Source of the DNA: an uncultured Prevotellaceae bacterium
Lineage (GTDB): Bacteria > Bacteroidota > Bacteroidia > Bacteroidales > Bacteroidaceae
NCBI GenBank assembly: GCA_900316285.1
Contig: ONCG01000021.1
Coordinates: 1 to 59,055 of the forward strand
Reading direction: 5' to 3'
DNA length: 59,055 nt
The position numbers and the translations under genes are program-made. Below are positions 39,233 to 48,469 of the stretch, one piece after another (positions within the stretch are counted from its first letter, which is position 1; every line of letters begins with the position of its first letter). The notes under the pieces were generated by a model. That model was not told the origin of the DNA and made no database searches. It saw only the letters and a list, made by a program, of their open reading frames with translations.

Positions 39233-40246
39233 TTATTCTCTTGACTTCTGGGGCTTGGCAGTAGCGGTCGTCGCATTCTGAGCGGCTGGCTTGCCTTGCG
39301 AGGCAGCAGGTTTCGGCTGAGCCTGGGTGGTTGGTGCCTGCTGCGATTGGGGTTGCTGCGATGCGGATGTTTGCGCCGGCGCGGTACCCTCGGCAGCAGG
39401 TGCTGCCTGCTCTACGGGCGGTGCCACATAGACGGGAGTTTTGGTCGGGGCCGCATTGCGGCGCTTACAGATGATTTGGTTGTCGAACTCCAGATTGATG
39501 TACGAGTATTTGTTCCATCCTGCCTGCGACAGACCGTATTTATAGAATTTCTCCAGGTGGTCGAGCTTGCGCAAGACAAACTCACGTACCTGCTCGTTGA
39601 TTTCCTGCTTCGTCTTCGCCACGGGCAGCTGACCAAGCGCCACCACATGATTACCGACACGGGGGATGAGTTCAATGGTATGGTCGGAAAGCACGTTGAT
39701 CTGCTCAATCTGATTCTTCCACAACTCGTTATCCATCAGCGTTCGGCTCAATGGCGAGATGTAGTTCATGGCGAACTGGCGGGAAATGTTGCCTGTAGCA
39801 ATGATCAGGTCGCTGGTGTATTGTGAATTTGGCATCACGCAATCATTGTCGTCGAGGTAATAGTCTTCGCCGCTCTGAGCCTTGATGCGCACCAGCGGCA
39901 GACGCTGCGTGATGGTGATGTTCACATGTCCGTCCTGCGTCTTGAAGCATTCAGCCGTTTTCACAAACGGACTTGCCTTGAGCGTCTCCTCTATCTTTCG
40001 TGCATCGACATAGCGCATGGGCTTGCCCAGCGGATAGAGCTTCGGGGCCTCGAGACGCTTCTTGATTTCCTGCGAATTGATGAAGCCATTGGTAGCCTCA
40101 TCGGCAATGTTGATGCTTACCTTGGTACACACCTTAGCCGTTTCATCCGGCTTGTTGAAGGCGGTGAAGGCAAGTACCAAGTAGGCGGCAAGCACTACAT
40201 CGAGTACTATTGTAAAGGTCTTTTTCCAGTTGATATATATCTTCAT
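39233..40246 (-). CDS. ftsQ: Cell division protein FtsQ
   Basis: Single-pass divisome protein of 337 residues. It has a short cytoplasmic N-terminus (MKIYINWKKT), one membrane helix (FTIVLDVVLAAYLVLAF), a POTRA-like segment (about 40-115, FINSQEIKKRLEA, RYVDARKIEETLKASPFVKTAE) and a beta domain (IELIPRVGNHVVALGQL). From about residue 265 the sequence is a Pro/Ala/Gln/Thr-rich tail (SASQQPQSQQAPTTQAQPKP), presumably disordered in the periplasm. It is between murC and ftsA. Sequence conservation in this family is low, so position in the cluster is part of the evidence. Confidence 0.92.
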   Translation of the reverse strand: MKIYINWKKTFTIVLDVVLAAYLVLAFTAFNKPDETAKVCTKVSINIADEATNGFINSQEIKKRLEAPKLYPLGKPMRYVDARKIEETLKASPFVKTAECFKTQDGHVNITITQRLPLVRIKAQSGEDYYLDDNDCVMPNSQYTSDLIIATGNISRQFAMNYISPLSRTLMDNELWKNQIEQINVLSDHTIELIPRVGNHVVALGQLPVAKTKQEINEQVREFVLRKLDHLEKFYKYGLSQAGWNKYSYINLEFDNQIICKRRNAAPTKTPVYVAPPVEQAAPAAEGTAPAQTSASQQPQSQQAPTTQAQPKPAASQGKPAAQNATTATAKPQKSRE

Positions 40247-40306
40247 TCTGTTTCTTGTAGCAACAGCTGTGGAACGACACGAGGCGAGACAGCTGGCAGG
40301 GAGTAG

Positions 40307-41683
40307 TTATTTGGACTTCAGCAGCTTGGCAATCTGCGGAACGAGGTTATCGAGATTGCCTGCTCCCAACACGACCAGCACGTCGAAGTCGCGGCTCTTC
40401 ACTAGCGGCAGCACCTCATCAAGCGTAATCATGCTGCGCTCCACGCCGGGCTTCAGACAGTCGTAGATGAGCTTTGACGTAACACCCGGAATGGGTTCCT
40501 CGCGGGCGGGATAGATGTCGCAAAGCACCACTTCGTCGAGCAAGCTGAGGGCATCGGCAAACTCGTGGTAGAAATCGCGGGTGCGGGTGTAGAGGTGCGG
40601 CTGGAAGATGGCCGTAATCTTGCGATCCTGATACAGCTGACGGATGCTGCGGACGCTCTCAAGGATTTCCTTTGGATGGTGAGCATAGTCGGAGAGCAGC
40701 ACGTGGCGATCGTCCTTCAGGTGGAAGTCGAAGCGGCGGTCCACTCCACGGAACGTTCGCATGCCGTAGCTCAGTTCCTCGGCCGTACAGCCGCTGAGCT
40801 GTGCCATCGCCATAGCGGCAACGCCATTTTCTATATTGATGGGAACGGGATGTCCAAGCTTTACGTTCTTCACGTTCTCGATAGGCGAGACGAAGTCGAA
40901 CATGATTTCACCATTGCCAATGCGGATGTTCTCAGCGTGGAAGTCGCCTTCGTCGAGACTATAGTCGTAGACACGCACGCCCTCTTGCACATCGGCCTTC
41001 ATGGCGAGTCCTTTGTGGATGATGAGCGCTCCGCCCGGCTGGATGAGTGTGGTGTAGTGGCGGAAGCTTTCCAGATAAGCTTCTTCTGTGCCGTAGATGT
41101 CCAAGTGGTCGGGATCGGTAGCGGTAATGACCGACATCCATGGGCGCAGCCAGTGGAAAGAGCGGTCGAACTCATCGGCCTCGATCACCACATAGTCGCT
41201 CGTTGCCGACAGCAGATAGTTGGTGCCATAGTTTTTCGCGATTCCTCCCAGGAAGGCGTTGCACTCTATATGACTCTGATGAAGGATGTGGGCACACATG
41301 CTCGACGTTGTCGTCTTGCCATGCGTTCCTGCCACACAAAGTCCTTTATGCTTTTGGGTGAGAATGCCCAGCACCTGTGCACGCTTCAGCACCTCAAAAC
41401 CCTGCTCGCGAAACCACACCAACTCTTGATGCTCGGCTGGCACGGCGGGCGTGTAGACAACCAGGCATGTTTGAGGGTTCTTGCAGGCATGAGGGATGTC
41501 GGCGACACTCTCCTCGTAGTGAATCAGCATGCCCTCTTTCTCCAACTGCCGTGTGAGGTCGGAAGGAGTCTTATCGTAGCCTGCCACTACCATGCCACAA
41601 TGCATGAAGTAGCGGGCAATAGCACTCATTCCGATGCCTCCGGCACCGATGAAATAGACGGCTTTAATATGATTGATATCCAT
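40307..41683 (-). CDS. murC: UDP-N-acetylmuramate--L-alanine ligase
   Basis: First Mur ligase: adds L-Ala to UDP-MurNAc. The 458-residue enzyme has the Rossmann N-terminus YFIGAGGIGMSAIARY, the P-loop VAGTHGKTTTSSM, VIEADEFDRSF and the C-terminal DYAHHPKEI and FQPHLYTRTRDF motifs specific to MurC. Length normal. It is 52 bp after murG and 60 bp before ftsQ. Confidence 0.97.
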   Translation of the reverse strand: MDINHIKAVYFIGAGGIGMSAIARYFMHCGMVVAGYDKTPSDLTRQLEKEGMLIHYEESVADIPHACKNPQTCLVVYTPAVPAEHQELVWFREQGFEVLKRAQVLGILTQKHKGLCVAGTHGKTTTSSMCAHILHQSHIECNAFLGGIAKNYGTNYLLSATSDYVVIEADEFDRSFHWLRPWMSVITATDPDHLDIYGTEEAYLESFRHYTTLIQPGGALIIHKGLAMKADVQEGVRVYDYSLDEGDFHAENIRIGNGEIMFDFVSPIENVKNVKLGHPVPINIENGVAAMAMAQLSGCTAEELSYGMRTFRGVDRRFDFHLKDDRHVLLSDYAHHPKEILESVRSIRQLYQDRKITAIFQPHLYTRTRDFYHEFADALSLLDEVVLCDIYPAREEPIPGVTSKLIYDCLKPGVERSMITLDEVLPLVKSRDFDVLVVLGAGNLDNLVPQIAKLLKSK

Positions 41684-41735
41684 CTTTTGTTTCTCTCCTC
41701 TTGTAATTTCTTAATATGTTATCGCTGCACACCTG

Positions 41736-42845
41736 CTATTGGCGGGCGAGTTTCACCACCTCGTCGGCAATGATACTGGCCGAATCGGGCAATGCCAGCT
41801 TCAGGATGTTCTCGTGAAGCGAAGCCAGACGGGCATCGTCGGAAGCCGTGTCGATGGCGAGTTGCAGCAGCTGGGCCGGAGCCTCGGCATCTTTCACATA
41901 CAACGCGGCATCTTTCTCGACGAGGGCCATCGCATTCTTGGTCTGATGGTCTTCAGCCACATTCGGGCTGGGCACCAAGATCACCGGCATGCCAATGAGG
42001 CAGAACTCCGAGATGCTACTGGCACCAGCGCGGCTCACCACGAGATCGGCAGCTTTATAAGCGGCACCCATGTCGCTGATGAAGTCGGTCACCTTCAGGT
42101 TATCGGGCTTTCCTTTCTGCTTCAGCTCTTCCTGAATCTGGACGCTATAGTATTTGCCGGTCTGCCAGACGAACTGCATGTCGGAAGCTGCCACCAGGTC
42201 GAGATGCTGCAAGACGCTCTCGTTGATGGTTCGTGCACCGAGGCTGCCACCTACCAGCAGAATGGTTTTCTTTGCAGGGTCCAAGCCCAGCGAGCGGACG
42301 GCATCCTCACGACTGACGGTCGTCTCGAGCAATGCCTGGCGCACGGGATTGCCCGTCTTCAAAATCCGGTCGGCGGGGAAGAAGCGCTCCATGTGGTCGT
42401 AGGCCACACAAATCTTGCTGGCTTTCTTGCCCAGCATCTTATTGGTTTTGCCCGCAAACGAATTCTGTTCCTGAATCAGACAGGGGATTCCCATATCGGC
42501 AGCAGCCTTCAACGTGGGATAGCTGGCATAGCCACCTACACCCACTGCCACCTGAGGACGGAACTCGCGGATGATACGTTTTACCATTCGATCGCTCTTC
42601 CACATCTTATAAGGCAGCGTGATGTTCTTCAACAAATTGGCACGGTTGAAACCGCAGATGGGCAAGCCCTTGATCTCATATCCGGCTGCAGGGACACGTT
42701 GCATCTCCATACGCCCTTCGGCTCCTACGAAAAGGATGGCCGCATCGGGATACTTTGCCCTAATGGCATTGGCTATCGACACAGCAGGAAAGATGTGTCC
42801 GCCTGTGCCGCCACCGCTAATGATGACCCTCAATTCATTGTTCAT
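41736..42845 (-). CDS. murG: UDP-GlcNAc--lipid I N-acetylglucosaminyltransferase
   Basis: GT28 enzyme that converts lipid I to lipid II at the inner membrane. Motifs: VIISGGGTGGHIFPAVSIAN at the N-terminus, GVGGYASYPTLKAA, VGGSLGARTINESV, SRAGASSISEF and PSPNVAEDHQTKNAMAL. The start at 42845 (MNNELRVIISGG) is preferred; an in-frame ATG at 42872 would add nine residues. Position between ftsW and murC is standard for the cluster. Confidence 0.95.
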   Translation of the reverse strand: MNNELRVIISGGGTGGHIFPAVSIANAIRAKYPDAAILFVGAEGRMEMQRVPAAGYEIKGLPICGFNRANLLKNITLPYKMWKSDRMVKRIIREFRPQVAVGVGGYASYPTLKAAADMGIPCLIQEQNSFAGKTNKMLGKKASKICVAYDHMERFFPADRILKTGNPVRQALLETTVSREDAVRSLGLDPAKKTILLVGGSLGARTINESVLQHLDLVAASDMQFVWQTGKYYSVQIQEELKQKGKPDNLKVTDFISDMGAAYKAADLVVSRAGASSISEFCLIGMPVILVPSPNVAEDHQTKNAMALVEKDAALYVKDAEAPAQLLQLAIDTASDDARLASLHENILKLALPDSASIIADEVVKLARQ

Positions 42846-42938
42846 TGTTGTATCTATATCTTTGGTTTGCAAAAATACTCTTTTTTTTTCTCAATCTCTC
42901 ATTTTTCGTCATTTTTTTCTTGACAAAAAATGTTATAT

Positions 42939-44216
42939 CTATGAAGCCAAGGCAACAGTACCCATTGCAGGACCGTCTGCCGGCATCGGTTTCCGTTTTG
43001 CCGAACGGCTGATGCTAAGGATGACACCCACGTAGATGCAATTGATCATCGTCGACGTACCACCCTTGCTGATGAGTGGCAACGGCTGACCAGTGACGGG
43101 AGCAAGACCTACGGCCACACACATATTGAAGAGGGCCTGAATGACCAGCAGCAAAGCCAGTCCCATAGCCAAGAAGGCAGGGAAATTGTTCTCGCAGCGG
43201 TTGACGATGCGACCTGTGCGTATCAGCAACACGATGTAGAGGAAGGCCACCGCCACGGCTCCCACAATACCCATCTCTTCAATGATGATGGCATAGATGA
43301 AGTCAGAGAACGCCTGCGACAGGAAGTCGCGCTCAACGGAGTTGCCAGGTCCCTTACCCACGACGTTCGAGGAGGCAATGGCGATGTTGGCATGTGCGGT
43401 CTGTCCGTCTTTGTCGAGGTCCACCTCCGCCGGTGTGAGCTGTCTTTTATCGGCAAACTTCGCAATGCGGGCCTTCCACGTGTCGAAGCGATGGAAGACC
43501 TTGGCAAACACGCCTGGCTCTTCCTTCGGTTGGTCGACGACCTCTTCCGTAAGTGTCTGGCTGGCAACGTCTTGGCTATGGTCGGTACCGACAGCCATGA
43601 TCAATACGAACATCAACACTCCAAACAACACGACGACCCCCAATAGCTTACCAAGTTGCTGCATGGGCACGCGACCGAGAACCATCATTAGGAAGATGAC
43701 GACACATAGCAGGAAGGCGGTTGAGAAGTTCTCGACCAAGATGAGTGGTATAATGAACGCACACACCACAAGGATGTACTTAAAAGCATGCTGGTCAGCG
43801 CCTTTCTCCGTCTGCATGGCACTCAGAATCTGTGCCGTCGCCAGCACTAGTGCACCCTTCGCTATCTCCGATGGCTGGAACTTCATTCCCAAGATGCCCA
43901 CCCAGCGGGCAGCACCATTCGTGCTCTGTCCGGCAAATAGCACCCATATCAGCATCAGCACCGATATGATAAGCAAGAAAGGTGTTACAATCTTGAAGTA
44001 CTTGCACTTGATGTTCAGCGTCACCACCATGCAGAAGATGCCCATGAGCAAAATGCCGATGTGCTTCAGCACGGGCGACAGGTAGCTTCCATTTTTGTAC
44101 GTCAGCTGCGACGAAGCCGAATAGACCTCGATGATGCTGATGATGCAAAGGAAGAAGAAGACCATCCAGATGACCTTATCGCCCTTGAAGATGTTGTTTA
44201 GTGTCTTATTGATCAT
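42939..44216 (-). CDS. ftsW: Lipid II polymerase / division protein FtsW
   Basis: SEDS-family glycosyltransferase of the divisome with ten expected membrane helices, 425 residues. Family signatures: LNIKCKYFKI, the catalytic-Asp-region loop and the C-terminal GLAPVTGQPLPLISKGGTSTM. It has an unusually long extracytoplasmic loop (about residues 205-290, DHSQDVASQTLTEEVVDQPK to the SSNVVGKGPGNSVERDFLSQ motif), longer than in proteobacteria. The 85 bp that separate it from murD hold a 9-bp CTAG repeat. Confidence 0.95.
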   Translation of the reverse strand: MINKTLNNIFKGDKVIWMVFFFLCIISIIEVYSASSQLTYKNGSYLSPVLKHIGILLMGIFCMVVTLNIKCKYFKIVTPFLLIISVLMLIWVLFAGQSTNGAARWVGILGMKFQPSEIAKGALVLATAQILSAMQTEKGADQHAFKYILVVCAFIIPLILVENFSTAFLLCVVIFLMMVLGRVPMQQLGKLLGVVVLFGVLMFVLIMAVGTDHSQDVASQTLTEEVVDQPKEEPGVFAKVFHRFDTWKARIAKFADKRQLTPAEVDLDKDGQTAHANIAIASSNVVGKGPGNSVERDFLSQAFSDFIYAIIIEEMGIVGAVAVAFLYIVLLIRTGRIVNRCENNFPAFLAMGLALLLVIQALFNMCVAVGLAPVTGQPLPLISKGGTSTMINCIYVGVILSISRSAKRKPMPADGPAMGTVALAS

Positions 44217-44235
44217 TGCACTTTTTGTTTTCTTT

Positions 44236-44292
44236 CTAGCTGTCTAGAAATTCTAGATATTCTAGATTATCTAGAGATTCTAGATTTTCTAG
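44236..44292. repeat. Seven CTAG sites with 9-bp period
   Basis: CTAG occurs at 44236, 44244, 44253, 44262, 44271, 44280 and 44289, mostly in the unit CTAGAWATT. It occupies the murD-ftsW gap. CTAG is generally rare in bacterial genomes, which makes the run stand out. Confidence 0.8.
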
Positions 44293-44301
44293 ACTTTTTC
44301 A

Positions 44302-45633
44302 TTACAGGTTTCTCACCAGTGTCTTGAACTGGTCGCCACGATCCTCCATGTTCTTGAACAAATCGAACGAGGCACAACAGGGTGAAAGCAGGACTGTATC
44401 GCCCGGACGAGCCATTTCGTAGCAGGCGGCCACGCAGTCTTTCATGGAATGCACGTCGCGAACGGGAATGCCCATCGAGTCGAAGTTGTCATGTAGTTTC
44501 TGGTTGTCGGCACCGAGGTAGACCAGTCCCACGCATTTCTCTTTGACGAGAGGTTTGATGGGCTCGTAGTCGTTGCCCTTGTCCTTGCCGCCAATGATGA
44601 GGATGGTAGGAGTCTTCATGCTTTCCAAGGCATACCAGCAAGCATCGACATTGGTGGCCTTCGAGTCGTTGATGTACTCCACGCCACGCACGCGGCAGAC
44701 CTTCTCCAAACGGTGTTCCACCCCGGGGAAGTCGCTCAGCGACTTGCGGATGACCTCTTTCTTGATGCCGGCTATGTTGGCAGCCAGTCCGGCAGCCAGC
44801 GAGTTATACACGTTGTGCGTGCCCGTGAGGGAGAGTTCCTCCTGTTCCATGTTGAACGGCATGGGGTATTCCAACTTGTACTGTCCTTCCTCGATGTAGC
44901 CGATGACGCCAGCCTTCTTCACCAACGAGAAGGGACACTGCACAGCCTTGATGTCATACTTCTTCAGCTCGCGGCTGATGATGGGATCGTCGGCCCAATA
45001 GATGAAGGCATCGTCCTGCGTCTGGTTCTGCAGGATTCGCATCTTCGAGTCAACGTAGTTTTGCATCTTGAAGTCGTAACGGTCCAGATGGTCGGGCGTG
45101 ATGTTGAGCAAAACGGCAATATCGGCACGGAAGTCATACATATTGTCGAGCTGGAACGACGAGAGTTCAATGATGTAGTATTCATGCGGCTCTTCGGCAA
45201 CCTGCAATGCCAGCGAGTGACCGATGTTTCCGGCCAGACCGGCATCGTAGCCGGCAGCCTTGAAGATATGGTAGATCAGGCTGGTTGTCGTGGTCTTGCC
45301 ATTTGAACCCGTGATACAAATCATCTTCGACGTGGTGTAACGCCCAGCAAACTCTATCTCACTGATGATGGGGATGCCGGCCTGGATAGCCTTGGCGACC
45401 ATCGGGGCTGTTTCCGGGATGCCCGGACTCTTCACGATTTCCGAGGCGTTGAGGATGAGCTCCTCCGTGTGCTGGCCCTCTTCCCAGCTGATGCCACGCT
45501 CGTCGAGCATCTGCTTGTATTTATCCTTGATCTTCGACATGTCAGAAACAAACACGTCGAAGCCTTCTTTCTTTGCCAATACGGCAGCACCTACGCCGCT
45601 CTCAGCGGCACCTAAGACAACAATTCTTTTCAT
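44302..45633 (-). CDS. murD: UDP-N-acetylmuramoylalanine--D-glutamate ligase
   Basis: Second Mur ligase: adds D-Glu. The 443-residue product has VVLGAAESGVGAAVLAKKEG at the N-terminus, the P-loop CITGSNGKTTTTSLIYH, IELSSFQLDNMYDFRADIAVLLNITPDHLDRY (shown: ELSSFQLDNMYDFRAD) and the C-terminal YINDSKATNVDACW, a MurD hallmark, with LLSPCCASFDLFKNMEDRGDQF at the end (shown: LSPCCASFDLFKNM). It lies 16 bp after mraY. Confidence 0.97.
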   Translation of the reverse strand: MKRIVVLGAAESGVGAAVLAKKEGFDVFVSDMSKIKDKYKQMLDERGISWEEGQHTEELILNASEIVKSPGIPETAPMVAKAIQAGIPIISEIEFAGRYTTSKMICITGSNGKTTTTSLIYHIFKAAGYDAGLAGNIGHSLALQVAEEPHEYYIIELSSFQLDNMYDFRADIAVLLNITPDHLDRYDFKMQNYVDSKMRILQNQTQDDAFIYWADDPIISRELKKYDIKAVQCPFSLVKKAGVIGYIEEGQYKLEYPMPFNMEQEELSLTGTHNVYNSLAAGLAANIAGIKKEVIRKSLSDFPGVEHRLEKVCRVRGVEYINDSKATNVDACWYALESMKTPTILIIGGKDKGNDYEPIKPLVKEKCVGLVYLGADNQKLHDNFDSMGIPVRDVHSMKDCVAACYEMARPGDTVLLSPCCASFDLFKNMEDRGDQFKTLVRNL

Positions 45634-45649
45634 GTTTCTTTACTCCTTC

Positions 45650-46921
45650 TTATCGCATTTTCAGGGTGATGATGGTGAGCGCAGCCAGGATGATGGTGGT
45701 AATCCAGAAGCGCACCGTGATTTTCGACTCGTGGAACTGGCGATGTGGCCACTGGCGGAACACATACTGACTGGTCTCGTCGAGTTGCGAGTCTAACTTT
45801 CTGAAGTTATCGTGGATGGGTGTGGCACGGAACACTCGCACCCGTCTGCCCTTTCGCTTGTAAATCTTGAACACCTGCGTCTGAATGATCACGCTCAGGC
45901 TCTCCACGAAGAAGATGCCGCACAGAATCGGCAGCAGCAGTTCTTTGTGGATGATGATGGCTCCGACACCGATGATACCGCCAATCATCAGCGACCCCGT
46001 ATCGCCCATGAACACCTGTGCCGGATAGGCATTATACCAGAGGAAACCAATCATGGCACCGATGAACGCACATAGGAATACCACCAATTCCTGCGAACCA
46101 GGAATATACATGATGTTCAAATAGGAAGCCATCTCAATATGGCTCGACACATAGGACAGTATGCCCAACGCCACACCGATGATAGCCGAGTTGCCGGCAC
46201 ACATGCCATCCATACCGTCGTTGAGGTTTGCACCATTCGACACTGCCGTCACCACCAATATGGTCATCACGACAAACAGAATCCAGCCGGCAGCGTTCTT
46301 ATGCTTGCCGCAGAACGACATGATGTCGTCGTAGCCCAGGTTGTGGTTCTTCACGAACGGAATGGTGGTCTTCAGCGACTTCACCGGTTCCGACTTATGC
46401 GTCACCACGGTCTCAATGCCTTGCTTCTCAGTGGTGATGTTCTCATGGATGACGGCATCGGGACTGAGCCAAAGCGTGAGGCCCACAATCAGGCCGATCG
46501 ACACCTGTCCTACAATCTTATACCTTCCTTTCAGACCTTCCTTGTTGCGGCGGAAGATTTTAATGTAGTCGTCGAGGAAGCCCAGGAAGCCCAGCCAAAC
46601 GGTGGTGCCAATCATGAGCAACAAGTAGATGTTGCGCATGCGTCCCAGCAGCAGCACGGGCACCAAGATGCTTACGGCAATGATGATGCCACCCATGGTG
46701 GGAACTCCTATTTTCTTCTCGCCAAACGGATCGATGCTACGGTCGCGGGCAGTCTCCGAGATCTTGTGCCGCTTCATATACTTGATGAAGCGCTCGCCAA
46801 ACCATGCCGAGATGAGTAGCGAGAGAATCAGCGTGAGCAACGAACGGAACGAGATGTACATCCACATGCGTGAGCCCGGAATGTCGTATTGCTCTAAAAA
46901 GCGAAACAGATAGTATAGCAT
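45650..46921 (-). CDS. mraY: Phospho-N-acetylmuramoyl-pentapeptide transferase
   Basis: Integral membrane enzyme that makes lipid I from UDP-MurNAc-pentapeptide and undecaprenyl phosphate. The 423-residue protein has KKIGVPTMGGIIIAVSIL, LGFLGFLDDYIKIFRRNKEGL with the Asp pair, the DGMDGMCAGNSAI segment, VFMGDTGSLMIGG and the His-rich cytosolic loop end (FRATPIHDNFRKL). It is about 60 residues longer than E. coli MraY owing to a hydrophilic insertion around residues 165-215 (ENITTEKQGIETVVTHKSEP). An 8-bp tandem repeat lies directly upstream. Confidence 0.96.
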   Translation of the reverse strand: MLYYLFRFLEQYDIPGSRMWMYISFRSLLTLILSLLISAWFGERFIKYMKRHKISETARDRSIDPFGEKKIGVPTMGGIIIAVSILVPVLLLGRMRNIYLLLMIGTTVWLGFLGFLDDYIKIFRRNKEGLKGRYKIVGQVSIGLIVGLTLWLSPDAVIHENITTEKQGIETVVTHKSEPVKSLKTTIPFVKNHNLGYDDIMSFCGKHKNAAGWILFVVMTILVVTAVSNGANLNDGMDGMCAGNSAIIGVALGILSYVSSHIEMASYLNIMYIPGSQELVVFLCAFIGAMIGFLWYNAYPAQVFMGDTGSLMIGGIIGVGAIIIHKELLLPILCGIFFVESLSVIIQTQVFKIYKRKGRRVRVFRATPIHDNFRKLDSQLDETSQYVFRQWPHRQFHESKITVRFWITTIILAALTIITLKMR

Positions 46922-46933
46922 ATCTTTGTTATT

Positions 46934-47005
46934 TTTGTTACTCTGTTACTTGGTCACCTTGTAACCTTGTCACTTTGTTACTTTGTCACTTTGTCACCTT
47001 GTTAC
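46934..47005. repeat. Nine-copy 8-bp tandem repeat TTTGTYAC
   Basis: Nine consecutive 8-bp units (TTTGTTAC, TTTGTCAC, CTTGTCAC and close variants) run from 46934 to 47005. They cover the murE-mraY gap and the murE stop codon at 47002-47004. There is no other feature in the gap. Confidence 0.85.
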
Positions 47006-48450
47006 TTTGCAAAAATTTCGCGCAGCACTTCCTTGTCGTCGAAGTGGTGCTTCACGCCTTGTATTTCCTGATAGTCCTCATGACCCTTACCGGCAACAAG
47101 GACGACGTCGCCCTTTTTGGCCAGCATGCAAGCCGTACGGATGGCCTCGCGACGGTCGACGATGCTCAGCACCTTCTTCATCTGTTTCGAATCGAGACCG
47201 GCCAGCATATCGTCGATGATGGCCTGCGGCTCCTCGAAGCGGGGATTGTCGCTGGTAATGATGACACGATCACTTTGACGAACGGCTTCCTGAGCCATGA
47301 GTGGACGCTTGCCTTTGTCGCGATTGCCACCGGCACCGCAGACGGTGATGACGCTACCCTTTCCGTTGAGCACCTCATGAATGGCATTGAGCACATTCTC
47401 AAGGGCATCGGGGGTGTGGGCATAGTCGACGATGGCAGTAAAGCCTTCCGGTGAGTAGAGGGGTTCCAGACGTCCGCTGACGCTATGCAGTGTGCTCAGC
47501 GCCACGAGGATGTCTTCCGGCTGCTTGCCTAACATCACGGCGGCGCCATAGACGGCCAGCAGGTTGGAGACATTGAATTTTCCGATGAACTGCACGCCGA
47601 CTTCACGTCCGTCTACCTCGAGATACATTCCCTCAAAATGACATTCCAGGATGCGAGCCCTGTAGTCGGCCATCTGGCGTGTGGAATAGGTCTTTACGGT
47701 TGCACGTGTGTTCTGCACCATGAACAAGCCGTTCTTGTCGTCGAGGTTCGTGATGGCGAAGGCCGTCTTCGGCAGCATGTCGAAAAACGCCTTCTTCGCA
47801 TCGCGGTAGTTCTCGAACGTCTTGTGGTAGTCCAGATGGTCGCGCGTGAGATTGGTGAACAATCCACCGGCAAACTGCAGACCGCCAATGCGCTTCTGGG
47901 CAATGGCATGGCTGGAGCACTCCATGAAGGCGTAGTCGCAACCGGCATCGACCATTCGGGCCAACAGGCGGTTCAGTTCGATGGCATCAGGCGTGGTGTG
48001 AGAAGCGGCGACGGCCTCGCCTTCGATGTAGTTGCACACCGTCGACAACAGGCCACACCGATGCCCCATCTTGCGGAACATATTATATAATAAGGTGGCG
48101 ATGGTGGTCTTGCCATTGGTTCCCGTGACACCCACCAGCTTGAGTTTCCGTGAAGGATCGCCATAGAAAAGGGTGGCAACAGGGCCTACGGCATCTTCCG
48201 TCGACGGCACCTGCACAAACACGGCACCGGTCGTATCTTCAGGCAAGTCTTCACAAAGCACGGCGGCGGCACCTTGCTCAATGGCTTTCGGGATGAAGCG
48301 ATGGCCATCGACCTGCGTGCCCTTCATCGCCACGAACAGACAACCCGTCTCAACCTTACGGGAGTCGATCTCCACTCCCGTGATCTCAGTCTCACAATCG
48401 CCGACAATGGCAGTCGGCTTGATGTTCTTAAGCAGTTCGCTAAGTTTCAT
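47002..48450 (-). CDS. murE: UDP-N-acetylmuramoyl-tripeptide synthetase, meso-DAP type
   Basis: Third Mur ligase, 482 residues: adds the third residue of the stem peptide. It has the N-terminal [20 protein letters not shown] (shown: [14 protein letters not shown]), the P-loop [36 protein letters not shown] and the specificity motif SDNPRFEEP. The DNPR sequence indicates meso-diaminopimelate as substrate. Its stop codon lies within the 8-bp repeat at 46934-47005. It follows ftsI by 19 bp. Confidence 0.96.
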   Translation of the reverse strand: MKLSELLKNIKPTAIVGDCETEITGVEIDSRKVETGCLFVAMKGTQVDGHRFIPKAIEQGAAAVLCEDLPEDTTGAVFVQVPSTEDAVGPVATLFYGDPSRKLKLVGVTGTNGKTTIATLLYNMFRKMGHRCGLLSTVCNYIEGEAVAASHTTPDAIELNRLLARMVDAGCDYAFMECSSHAIAQKRIGGLQFAGGLFTNLTRDHLDYHKTFENYRDAKKAFFDMLPKTAFAITNLDDKNGLFMVQNTRATVKTYSTRQMADYRARILECHFEGMYLEVDGREVGVQFIGKFNVSNLLAVYGAAVMLGKQPEDILVALSTLHSVSGRLEPLYSPEGFTAIVDYAHTPDALENVLNAIHEVLNGKGSVITVCGAGGNRDKGKRPLMAQEAVRQSDRVIITSDNPRFEEPQAIIDDMLAGLDSKQMKKVLSIVDRREAIRTACMLAKKGDVVLVAGKGHEDYQEIQGVKHHFDDKEVLREIFAK

Positions 48451-48469
48451 ATCTATTCAATTTCTTATT

